The position numbers were made by a program, and so were the translations under genes. Positions 18,027 through 25,180 of a DNA stretch of 64,000 bases are shown here, one piece after another; the stretch's first letter is position 1; each line of letters starts with the position of its first letter. The DNA comes from JANOMH01 sp031422295 (lineage in GTDB: Bacteria > Pseudomonadota > Alphaproteobacteria > Rhodobacterales > Rhodobacteraceae): positions 1-64,000 of the forward strand of contig JANOQM010000047.1 of the NCBI GenBank assembly GCA_031422295.1, given 5' to 3'. Below the pieces are notes generated by a model, which did not search any database, was not told the DNA's origin, and saw nothing but the letters and a program-made list of their open reading frames with translations.

Positions 18027-19676
18027 TTGATCGGGGAACTGACGCAGACCGAACGCTGGATTGCCCTGCTTATCACGGGGTTGCTGGCCATGGCCGGATT
18101 GTTTTTCGCCGCCGCCGGGCAGGGCGATCCGCTGGCGGGCCAGGGCTGGATCATCCTGATTGCCGGGCTGGCGGGGCTCGGCTGGTTTGTGCGGCACCTG
18201 GACGATCCTGAACCGGGGCCAGAGCGGCTGTCGCGCTACTATGATACGCCAAGCAAGCTGGGCATTCTGCTGGCGATGTTCTGGGCCGTGATCGGCATGG
18301 CCGTGGGCGACTGGGTCGCGTGGCTGCTGGTATTCCCGGACCTGACCTTTGACGCCGCATGGGCCAGCTTTGGCCGCTTGCGCCCGGTACATACCAGCGG
18401 CGTGATATTTGGCTTTGGCGGCAATGCGCTGATCGCCACCTCGTTTTATGTATTGCAACGCACGTCGCAGGCGCGGCTGTGTGACCAGATCAGCCCGATG
18501 TTCGTGCTGTTGGGGTTCAACCTGTTCTGCGTTTTGGCTGCGGCCGGATATTTACAAGGCATTACCCAATCCAAGGAATATGCCGAGCCGGAATGGTATC
18601 TGGATATCTGGCTGGTGCTGGTCTGGGTGACGTATTTCAGTATTTACATCCGCACGTTGGCCCGCCGGAAAGAGCCGCATATCTATGTATCGAACTGGTA
18701 CTATCTGGCCTTTATTCTGGTGATGGCGGTCCTGCATATCGTCAACGCCCTTAGCCTGCCAATCTCGTGGGGCAGTGCCAAAAGCTATTCGGCCTTTTCA
18801 GGCGTACAGGATGCGATGGTGCAATGGTGGTATGGGCATAATGCGGTGGCGTTTTTCCTGACCTCGGGATTTTTGGGGATGTTGTATTACTACATGCCGA
18901 AACGCGCCGGACGACCGATCTTTTCCTACCGGCTGTCGATATTGTCGTTTTGGGGGATTGTGTTTTTTTATATGTGGGTCGGATCGCACCATTTGCTTTA
19001 TACCGCTTTGCCCGATTGGGTGCAGACGCTGGGCATGGCGTTTTCCATCGTCTTGCTGGTGCCCAGTTGGGCATCTGCGGGGAATGCGCTACTGACCCTG
19101 AACGGGGCCTGGGGACGCGTACGCGATGACGCAACCTTGCGGTTCATGTTCATTGCCGCCGTGTTTTACGGCCTGTCCACATTCGAGGGGTCGTTTCTGG
19201 CCATTCGCCCGGTCAATTCGCTGTCGCATTATACCGACTGGACTGTCGGCCATGTGCATTCCGGTGCATTGGGCTGGGTGGCGATGATTACCTTTGGCGC
19301 GATCTATGCATCGGTCCCGTGGCTGTGGCGGCGCGAGGCGATGTATTCCAACCGGCTGATCGAATGGCATTTCTGGTTGGCACTGGCGGGGACCGTTATC
19401 TATGTCGTCGCGTTATGGAATGCGGGCATTCTGCAAGGGCTGATGTGGCGGACGACGACCGGGGCTGGGAGCCTTGCCTATACATTCACCCAGTCGATGG
19501 AGGCGATGCAGCCCTATTATGTGACCCGGGCGATTGGCGGCTTGGTGTTCTTAAGCGGGGCAATTGTCGGCAGCTACAATATCTGGATGACGATCCGTAC
19601 CGCCCCCGTTGCCATGCGGGCGGGTGATGCGCCGAACGTGCCCGTCGACGTGCCAGTTGCTGTGGCGGTGTCCTGA
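18027..19676 (+). CDS. ccoN: cbb3-type cytochrome c oxidase subunit I
   Basis: This 549-residue heme-copper oxidase catalytic subunit of the high-affinity cbb3 type has about 14 membrane segments. Conserved heme and copper ligand regions are visible: RLRPVHTSGVIFGFGGNAL (low-spin heme His), WWYGHNAVAFFLT (CuB His), VGSHHLLYTALP (two CuB His) and the late VGHVHSGALGW (heme His). The start is taken as TTG at 18027 because no ATG or GTG fits better; the extra N-terminal hydrophobic segment is unusual, so the true start is uncertain. It overlaps ccoO by one base (TGATG) and heads the operon. Confidence 0.93.
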   Translation: MIGELTQTERWIALLITGLLAMAGLFFAAAGQGDPLAGQGWIILIAGLAGLGWFVRHLDDPEPGPERLSRYYDTPSKLGILLAMFWAVIGMAVGDWVAWLLVFPDLTFDAAWASFGRLRPVHTSGVIFGFGGNALIATSFYVLQRTSQARLCDQISPMFVLLGFNLFCVLAAAGYLQGITQSKEYAEPEWYLDIWLVLVWVTYFSIYIRTLARRKEPHIYVSNWYYLAFILVMAVLHIVNALSLPISWGSAKSYSAFSGVQDAMVQWWYGHNAVAFFLTSGFLGMLYYYMPKRAGRPIFSYRLSILSFWGIVFFYMWVGSHHLLYTALPDWVQTLGMAFSIVLLVPSWASAGNALLTLNGAWGRVRDDATLRFMFIAAVFYGLSTFEGSFLAIRPVNSLSHYTDWTVGHVHSGALGWVAMITFGAIYASVPWLWRREAMYSNRLIEWHFWLALAGTVIYVVALWNAGILQGLMWRTTTGAGSLAYTFTQSMEAMQPYYVTRAIGGLVFLSGAIVGSYNIWMTIRTAPVAMRAGDAPNVPVDVPVAVAVS

Positions 19677-20395
19677 TGCTGTTTGGCCTGCATTACAAAC
19701 TCGAACGCAAATCGATGTGGCTGGTGGGCGCGATCATCGCCGCATCGGCCGTAGGCGGGATTGTCGAGATTGTGCCGCTGTTCACCATCGACCAGACCGT
19801 CGAAGAGGCACCCGACATGCGGGTTTATACGCCTTTGGAACTGGCCGGACGCAATATTTATATCCGCGAAGGCTGTTACGCCTGCCATAGCCAGATGATC
19901 CGGACGCTGGCAGACGAAGTGGACCGCTATGGTCCCTATTCCCGCGCGGTTGAATCGCAATATGACCACCCGATGCTGTGGGGGTCCAAACGCACCGGCC
20001 CCGATCTGGCCCGCGTGGGTGAAAAATACACCGATGTCTGGCATGTCGCGCATCTGATCAACCCGCGCGATGTTGTCCCAACCTCGATCATGCCGCGTTA
20101 TGGGTTTCTGGCGCGGACCGATCTGCGGATTGACGATCTGGGGCTGCATTTGGCGGCACAGCAATCCTTGGGCGTACCCTATACGGACGAGATGATTGCC
20201 AATGCCGCGACTGACGCCATTGGGCAAGCCAGTCCGGATACCGAACGGTCCGATGCCATGCTGGAGCGTTATGGCGAGGCCACGACGATCCGCGCCTTTG
20301 ACGGGGTGCCGGGTGGCCCGACCGAAATGGATGCGCTGGTCGCCTATTTGCAGATTTTGGGCGGCCTGACGAATGTGGCAGAGGTGGCGCAATGA
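19676..20395 (+). CDS. ccoO: cbb3 oxidase mono-heme subunit II
   Basis: This 239-residue membrane-anchored cytochrome c has one N-terminal membrane segment (about residues 15-38) and a single heme c motif CYACHS. The presumed distal Met lies in the SIMPRYGFLA region. The length agrees with CcoO/FixO. Its ATG overlaps the ccoN stop and its stop overlaps the ccoQ start, so translation is coupled. It passes electrons from CcoP to the binuclear centre in CcoN. Confidence 0.95.
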   Translation: MLFGLHYKLERKSMWLVGAIIAASAVGGIVEIVPLFTIDQTVEEAPDMRVYTPLELAGRNIYIREGCYACHSQMIRTLADEVDRYGPYSRAVESQYDHPMLWGSKRTGPDLARVGEKYTDVWHVAHLINPRDVVPTSIMPRYGFLARTDLRIDDLGLHLAAQQSLGVPYTDEMIANAATDAIGQASPDTERSDAMLERYGEATTIRAFDGVPGGPTEMDALVAYLQILGGLTNVAEVAQ

Positions 20396-20556
20396 TTGAC
20401 CATGATACCGCCGTCTGGCTGTCAAAATCCTACGGCCTGTTTTACCTGATTTTCATGTCGATTGTGGTCGTGATCTATTGTTATTGGCCCGCCAACAGGG
20501 CCGGGTTCGAGGCTGCGGCAAAGTCGATCTTGGATCAGGATGACCGTGATGACTGA
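20392..20556 (+). CDS. ccoQ: cbb3 oxidase small subunit CcoQ
   Basis: This 54-residue protein has a single membrane segment (GLFYLIFMSIVVVIYCYW) followed by a short cytoplasmic tail rich in Asp. The size, topology and position between ccoO and ccoP identify CcoQ, which stabilises the cbb3 complex. The ATG at 20392 overlaps the ccoO stop. It also overlaps the start of ccoP. Confidence 0.9.
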   Translation: MIDHDTAVWLSKSYGLFYLIFMSIVVVIYCYWPANRAGFEAAAKSILDQDDRDD

Positions 20557-21403
20557 ACCGATCCGCGATCCGCATTCGGGCTATCTGACCACCGGCCATG
20601 TGTGGAACGGCATCACCGAACTGAATTCCCCGGTACCCCGCCCGGTCTGGTGGTTCTTCAGCGTTACCCATATCGTGGCCTTGCTGATTGTGATCCTGTT
20701 GCCTGCGATCCCACTGTGGTGGACATATTCCAAAGGCTTGCTTGGGACCGATCAGCACCGCGCAGTAGAGGCCGCCATCGCCGATGTGATTCAGGCACGC
20801 AGTGTGTGGACGGCAAAGATAGCCGCCATGCAAGTGACCGAGATTCAGGGCGACCCAGCCCTGATGCATATCGTGCGCGACACAGGGGCCACGTTGTTTG
20901 GCACCAATTGTGCCGCCTGCCATGGCACGGCGGCGATGGGCGGCCCCGGTTTCCCAAACCTGACCGATGCTGACTGGATTTGGGGCAGTGATCCGGGAGC
21001 GATCATGGAAACCCTGCGCGTCGGGATCAATGTGAGCCATCGCCAAAGCCGATTGTCCCAGATGCTCGCCTTTGGGCATGACGAGATTTTGCTGCGCGGG
21101 GAAATTGATGCGCTGGTGCCGTATGTGATAGGGCTGTCAGTGCCGGGAACCGTGCCCGATCCGGTAGCGGCAACCCTGTTTGCCGATAATTGTGCGGCCT
21201 GTCATGGCGATGACGGCAAGGGCCTGACCGAGATGGGCGCACCCAATCTGGCGGATGATATCTGGCTGTATGGCGGCGATGCTGACAGCGTGCGGACTTC
21301 GCTATGGAATGGGCGCATGGGCCAGATGCCCGCGTGGGAGGGGCGGCTGACAGAAACCGACCGCAAGATACTGACCCTTTATGTGCTGGATCTGGGGCGA
21401 TGA
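20540..21403 (+). CDS. ccoP: cbb3 oxidase di-heme subunit III
   Basis: This 287-residue protein has one N-terminal membrane anchor (about residues 38-58) after the typical SGYLTTGHVWNGITELNSP entry segment, then two cytochrome c domains with heme motifs CAACHG (around residue 125) and CAACHG (around 217). It accepts electrons from soluble cytochromes. Two starts are possible, 20540 and 20549; the second has AGGA at better spacing. The stop overlaps the next small gene (GATGA), continuing the coupled operon. Confidence 0.94.
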   Translation: MTVMTEPIRDPHSGYLTTGHVWNGITELNSPVPRPVWWFFSVTHIVALLIVILLPAIPLWWTYSKGLLGTDQHRAVEAAIADVIQARSVWTAKIAAMQVTEIQGDPALMHIVRDTGATLFGTNCAACHGTAAMGGPGFPNLTDADWIWGSDPGAIMETLRVGINVSHRQSRLSQMLAFGHDEILLRGEIDALVPYVIGLSVPGTVPDPVAATLFADNCAACHGDDGKGLTEMGAPNLADDIWLYGGDADSVRTSLWNGRMGQMPAWEGRLTETDRKILTLYVLDLGR

Positions 21404-21561
21404 GCCGGACCGACCCACGCCTGATCTGGCTGGCGGTCGGACTGTTTGTGCTGACAGTTCTGGCAGCAAATACGCATCTTGCCTATGTCGCCTTTACCTC
21501 GCAGCCCGACTGTGTGGCCGATGCCGGAACGGGCTATAGTGCTGCGACCCGATCATGCTGA
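21400..21561 (+). CDS. 53-aa single-membrane-segment peptide in the cco operon
   Basis: The ATG at 21400 overlaps the ccoP stop. The peptide has one hydrophobic segment (IWLAVGLFVLTVLAANTHLA) and a short tail with two cysteines. It occupies the place where ccoG and ccoH normally sit but is far too short for either (FixH is about 150 residues). I cannot name a family. It could be a reduced assembly factor or a lineage-specific subunit. Tight overlap with ccoP argues that it is translated. Confidence 0.7.
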   Translation: MSRTDPRLIWLAVGLFVLTVLAANTHLAYVAFTSQPDCVADAGTGYSAATRSC

Positions 21562-21583
21562 GCGTTTTTGCCGGAGGCACCCT

Positions 21584-22378
21584 ATGACCTCGATCCCCGC
21601 AGTTGAGCCACCGATCCGGGTCGAGCCCCGCTGGGCGCGGAACCTGCCACAGGATGCGGCCCGGCATTGGCTGGCAGCCGGGTGGCGCGACACGTGGAAC
21701 AATCCGGTCCCCAGTCTTGCCTTTGGCCTGCTGGTGACGGTGATTTCCATGGCGATTGTGGCCGGGCTGTTCTGGCTGGGCTGGGATTTCGTCCTGCTGC
21801 CTGCGCTGGCCGGATTCATGGTGATGGGTCCGTTGCTGGCGATCGGGCTGTATGAAAAAAGCCGTAGTCTGGCGGCGGGTGCGCCTGTCAGCTTGGGCAG
21901 TATGGTCTTTGTGCGCCCCAGATCGGGCGGGCAAGTACTATTCAGCGGGGCGTTGCTGCTGACACTGATGCTGCTGTGGATGCGGGCGGCAGTGATCATT
22001 TATGCGCTGTTTCTAGGGGTGCAGCCGTTCACCGGGCTGGCCGATGTGGTGCCAATGCTGTTTGGCACGCCGACCGGCTGGGCCATTCTGATCGTCGGTT
22101 CGGCGGTTGGCGCGCTGTTTGCCGGATTTGCGTTCGGGATCAGTGTTTTTGCCATCCCCATGCTGCTGGACCAGCGCACGGATGCCTTGACCGCGATGGG
22201 CAGCAGTCTGGCGCTGACATGGTTCAATCTGCGGCCGTTATTGCTATGGGGCGCCATTGTTGCCGCACTTTTTGTGCTGGCATTGGCGACCGGATTGCTG
22301 GGCCTGATCGTGATCTTTCCGGTGCTGGGACATGCCACATGGCATGCGTGGGTTTCGGTCCGACCCGCCATCCCATGA
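21584..22378 (+). CDS. DUF2189-like integral membrane protein
   Basis: This 264-residue protein has six or seven hydrophobic segments after a soluble N-terminus, with RHWLAAGWRDTWNNP then a membrane bundle and the central IGLYEKSRSLAAG segment typical of DUF2189 proteins. The ATG at 21584 follows CGGAGG. Its stop overlaps the ccoI start. DUF2189 genes are often found beside cbb3 oxidase or cytochrome genes; the function is unknown, and assembly or membrane insertion is only inferred. Confidence 0.8.
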   Translation: MTSIPAVEPPIRVEPRWARNLPQDAARHWLAAGWRDTWNNPVPSLAFGLLVTVISMAIVAGLFWLGWDFVLLPALAGFMVMGPLLAIGLYEKSRSLAAGAPVSLGSMVFVRPRSGGQVLFSGALLLTLMLLWMRAAVIIYALFLGVQPFTGLADVVPMLFGTPTGWAILIVGSAVGALFAGFAFGISVFAIPMLLDQRTDALTAMGSSLALTWFNLRPLLLWGAIVAALFVLALATGLLGLIVIFPVLGHATWHAWVSVRPAIP

Positions 22379-24555
22379 CCGCCACGGACCATATCGGCGG
22401 GATGGGTTGCCCCGGCTGTCTGGCCGTGCCCTTGGCGCTTGAGGTTGCCAAGCCTGCGCGCCTGATCCTGTCGCTGCCCAATATCCATTGCGCCGTCTGC
22501 ATCGGCAGTGTCGAAAGCGGCTTGCTGGCCGTGCCGGGGGTGCAATCGGCGCGGGTCAACCTGACCCAGAAACGTGCGCATATTCAGGCGGCATCCGGGA
22601 TCAGTGCTGAGGCCTTGGTCACAGCCTTGGCCCGGCTGGGGCACGAGGCGCATGCGCTGGACCCCACTGCGCTGACGTCAACCGCCATGGACCGGCAGGG
22701 CAACGACCTGTTGCTGCGGTTGGCGGTGGCGGGCTTTGCAATGATGAATGTCATGCTGCTGTCCGTCGCGGTCTGGGCGGGGGCCGGGGAAAGTGCCCGC
22801 ACTTTGTTCTATTGGATATCCGCCGCCATCGCCCTGCCCACCGTCGCGTTTTCCGGCCAGCCGTTCTTTCGCAGTGCCTGGGCTGGGCTGCGGGTCGGGC
22901 GCTGGGGGATGGATGTGCCGATCTCGCTGGCGCTGATCCTCGCCAGTGCCATATCGGTATCCGAAACCCTGCAAGGCGGTGATCATGCGTGGTTCGACGC
23001 CGCCGTGACGCTGACGTTTTTCCTGTTGGCTGGGCGCTATCTGGACCACCGGACCCGGGCCATGGCACGGTCGGCGGCGGCGGTGTTATCAGCCCTGGCG
23101 GTGCCGCAGGCATTGCGGATCAGCCCCACAGGAACAGGCACGGATTTGGTGGCAGTTGCCGATCTGGCCCCCGGCGATCTGGTGCTGGTCCGCCCCGGTG
23201 GCCGGATGCCGGTGGACGGCGTGGTGACGGATGGCCAAAGCGAGCTGGACCGGGCGATATTGACCGGCGAAACCGCCCCGGTGTTCGCAGGCCCCGGGCA
23301 GATGGTTTGCGCAGGCGAAACCAACCTGACCGGTCCCCTAACAGTGCGCGTTACCCATGCCGGAGCCGATAGTTCGCTGTACCGCATGGCCGATCTGGTG
23401 GCCGTGGCCGAGACTGCACGGGGCCGCTATTCGACATTGGCCGACAGGGCGGCGCGGATTTATGTGCCGCTGGTACATGGTCTGTCGTTTGGGGCATTCG
23501 TGGTCTGGCTGGGGGTCACGGGTGATGCACGCCTTGCGATCAACATCGCGGCGGCGGTGCTGATCATCACTTGCCCCTGTGCGCTGGGGCTGGCGGTGCC
23601 TGCGGTGGTGACAGCAGCCAGCGGCAGGCTGTTTGCCCGGGGGCTACTGATCAAGAACGGCACCGCGCTGGAACGCTTGGCAGCCGTGGATGTAGTGGTG
23701 TTTGACAAGACCGGCACATTGACTCTGGGCGTGCCCGAGGTGACGGATATGGCGGGGATTGACCGCGTGGCGTTGGCCGTCGCACTGGGACTGGCCGAAG
23801 GGTCGGGGCATCCGCTGGCGCTGGCGCTGGCGGTGGCTATCCGTGCCATCGGGGTCAAGCCTGCCGCTGTCACGGCGATAACCGAGATCCCCGGCATGGG
23901 TATTACCGGCCAATGGCAGGGTCTTGACGTGCGGCTGGGCCGGGCCGATTGGGTCGGTGCTGCGGCCAGTGACCTGACCGCAATATGTTTACGCGTCGGG
24001 GGCGATATCCCTGTCTGTTTTCCCTTCACCGACCGTCTTCGGCCCGGTGCTGCAGTGACGGTGGCGGGGCTGCGGGCACTGGGCCTGCGGATGATGCTGA
24101 TGTCGGGTGATGCCGATGGTCCGGTAGCTGCGCTGGCCAAAATGATAGGCATTGATGATTACACCGGGCGACTGTCCCCAATTGACAAAGCCGCGCGAAT
24201 TGCGGCCCTGAACGCCGCAGGACACCGGGTTTTGATGATTGGCGATGGCCTGAATGACACCGCCGCCCTGGCCAGCGCACATGTGTCGATCGCCCCCGCA
24301 TCAGCACTGGATGCAGCCCGGGCGGCATCGGATATCGTGCTGTTGGGCAGTGATCTGGCCCCTGTGGCCGAGGCGGTGCGGGTGGCGCGCATTGCGGTGC
24401 GCCGGATGCGGCAGAACTTTGCGATTTCGGTCGGCTATAACGTCATTGCGGTGCCTTTTGCCCTGCTGGGCCTGGCCACGCCGCTGATGTCGGCAGTGGC
24501 GATGTCACTGTCATCGATCACGGTTTCGCTGAACGCGATGCGGATGAAAAGCTGA
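22375..24555 (+). CDS. ccoI: copper-translocating P-type ATPase for cbb3 assembly
   Basis: This 726-residue CopA2/FixI-type P1B ATPase delivers copper to the oxidase. The N-terminus has GMGCPGCLA and a heavy-metal-associated domain with CAVC. The transmembrane metal site is TCPCALG. Catalytic motifs are TGET, DKTGT (phosphorylated Asp) and the hinge MIGDGLNDTAAL. Start ATG at 22375 overlaps the DUF2189 stop and the stop overlaps ccoS. Its presence with ccoS supports a dedicated oxidase-maturation unit. Confidence 0.93.
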   Translation: MTATDHIGGMGCPGCLAVPLALEVAKPARLILSLPNIHCAVCIGSVESGLLAVPGVQSARVNLTQKRAHIQAASGISAEALVTALARLGHEAHALDPTALTSTAMDRQGNDLLLRLAVAGFAMMNVMLLSVAVWAGAGESARTLFYWISAAIALPTVAFSGQPFFRSAWAGLRVGRWGMDVPISLALILASAISVSETLQGGDHAWFDAAVTLTFFLLAGRYLDHRTRAMARSAAAVLSALAVPQALRISPTGTGTDLVAVADLAPGDLVLVRPGGRMPVDGVVTDGQSELDRAILTGETAPVFAGPGQMVCAGETNLTGPLTVRVTHAGADSSLYRMADLVAVAETARGRYSTLADRAARIYVPLVHGLSFGAFVVWLGVTGDARLAINIAAAVLIITCPCALGLAVPAVVTAASGRLFARGLLIKNGTALERLAAVDVVVFDKTGTLTLGVPEVTDMAGIDRVALAVALGLAEGSGHPLALALAVAIRAIGVKPAAVTAITEIPGMGITGQWQGLDVRLGRADWVGAAASDLTAICLRVGGDIPVCFPFTDRLRPGAAVTVAGLRALGLRMMLMSGDADGPVAALAKMIGIDDYTGRLSPIDKAARIAALNAAGHRVLMIGDGLNDTAALASAHVSIAPASALDAARAASDIVLLGSDLAPVAEAVRVARIAVRRMRQNFAISVGYNVIAVPFALLGLATPLMSAVAMSLSSITVSLNAMRMKS

Positions 24556-24713
24556 TGGATATCCTGCTGTGGCTGATCCCGATCTCCCTGATCCTTGGCG
24601 GCATCGGGTTGGGTGCATTCTTTTGGACCCTGCGCCATGGCCAATACGACGACCCCGCAGGGGACGCCGAACGCATCCTGTTGCCGGACTGGGACCAGCA
24701 GCCGAAACCATAG
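24555..24713 (+). CDS. ccoS: cbb3 oxidase maturation protein CcoS
   Basis: The 52-residue protein has one membrane segment (LLWLIPISLILGGIGLGAFFW) followed by the characteristic FWTLRHGQYDDPAGDAERIL stretch of CcoS/FixS, needed for heme and copper insertion. The ATG overlaps the ccoI stop codon. It closes the operon. Confidence 0.92.
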   Translation: MDILLWLIPISLILGGIGLGAFFWTLRHGQYDDPAGDAERILLPDWDQQPKP

Positions 24714-24936
24714 TTGGGCAAAAGATCGGACATCGCAGGGCCGCGTCTGGACCCGACACCGCTCACCGGACCCCAAGTGCCCGCTACTGTGATGGCAGCT
24801 GTTGGGTCGGGGCCGCAGCGTATGATACAGGCGCGGGCCGCCACGATGCCGTTTCATGCAGGCGGGGCTACATTCCGGACCTTGTGTCATGGATACACTG
24901 CTGGCCGGGCTGTGGCCCCCGTCAACCGCGACACAA

Positions 24937-24950
24937 TTGATCCAGATCAG
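24937..24950. promoter_or_regulatory. FNR-like box upstream of the P2-type ATPase
   Basis: TTGATCCAGATCAG matches nine of ten consensus positions. A weaker neighbour (CGGATTCAGATCAG, 24957-24970) follows. They lie in the 467-base gap 24714-25180, which contains no other recognisable gene. Confidence 0.6.
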
Positions 24951-25180
24951 TGTCCACCGGATTCAGATCAGGGATGCTGCGCAGGTATCAGCCCGTCAGG
25001 TCCTGCCGTAGGGTCGCTTTGTTTGCAGGTTGCGTCCGATGAGACGACGGCACTGCTCTGTCCTGTCCAGCTTGGGCAAAGCGGTCGTGGGTCGGCTGGC
25101 GATTAAGGGGTGGGCGTTGCGTATCGTGCCGCTGGGCGGACGGGGCTGCTGCAGACCCAGTTTTGGATGAAGGATTTTTG

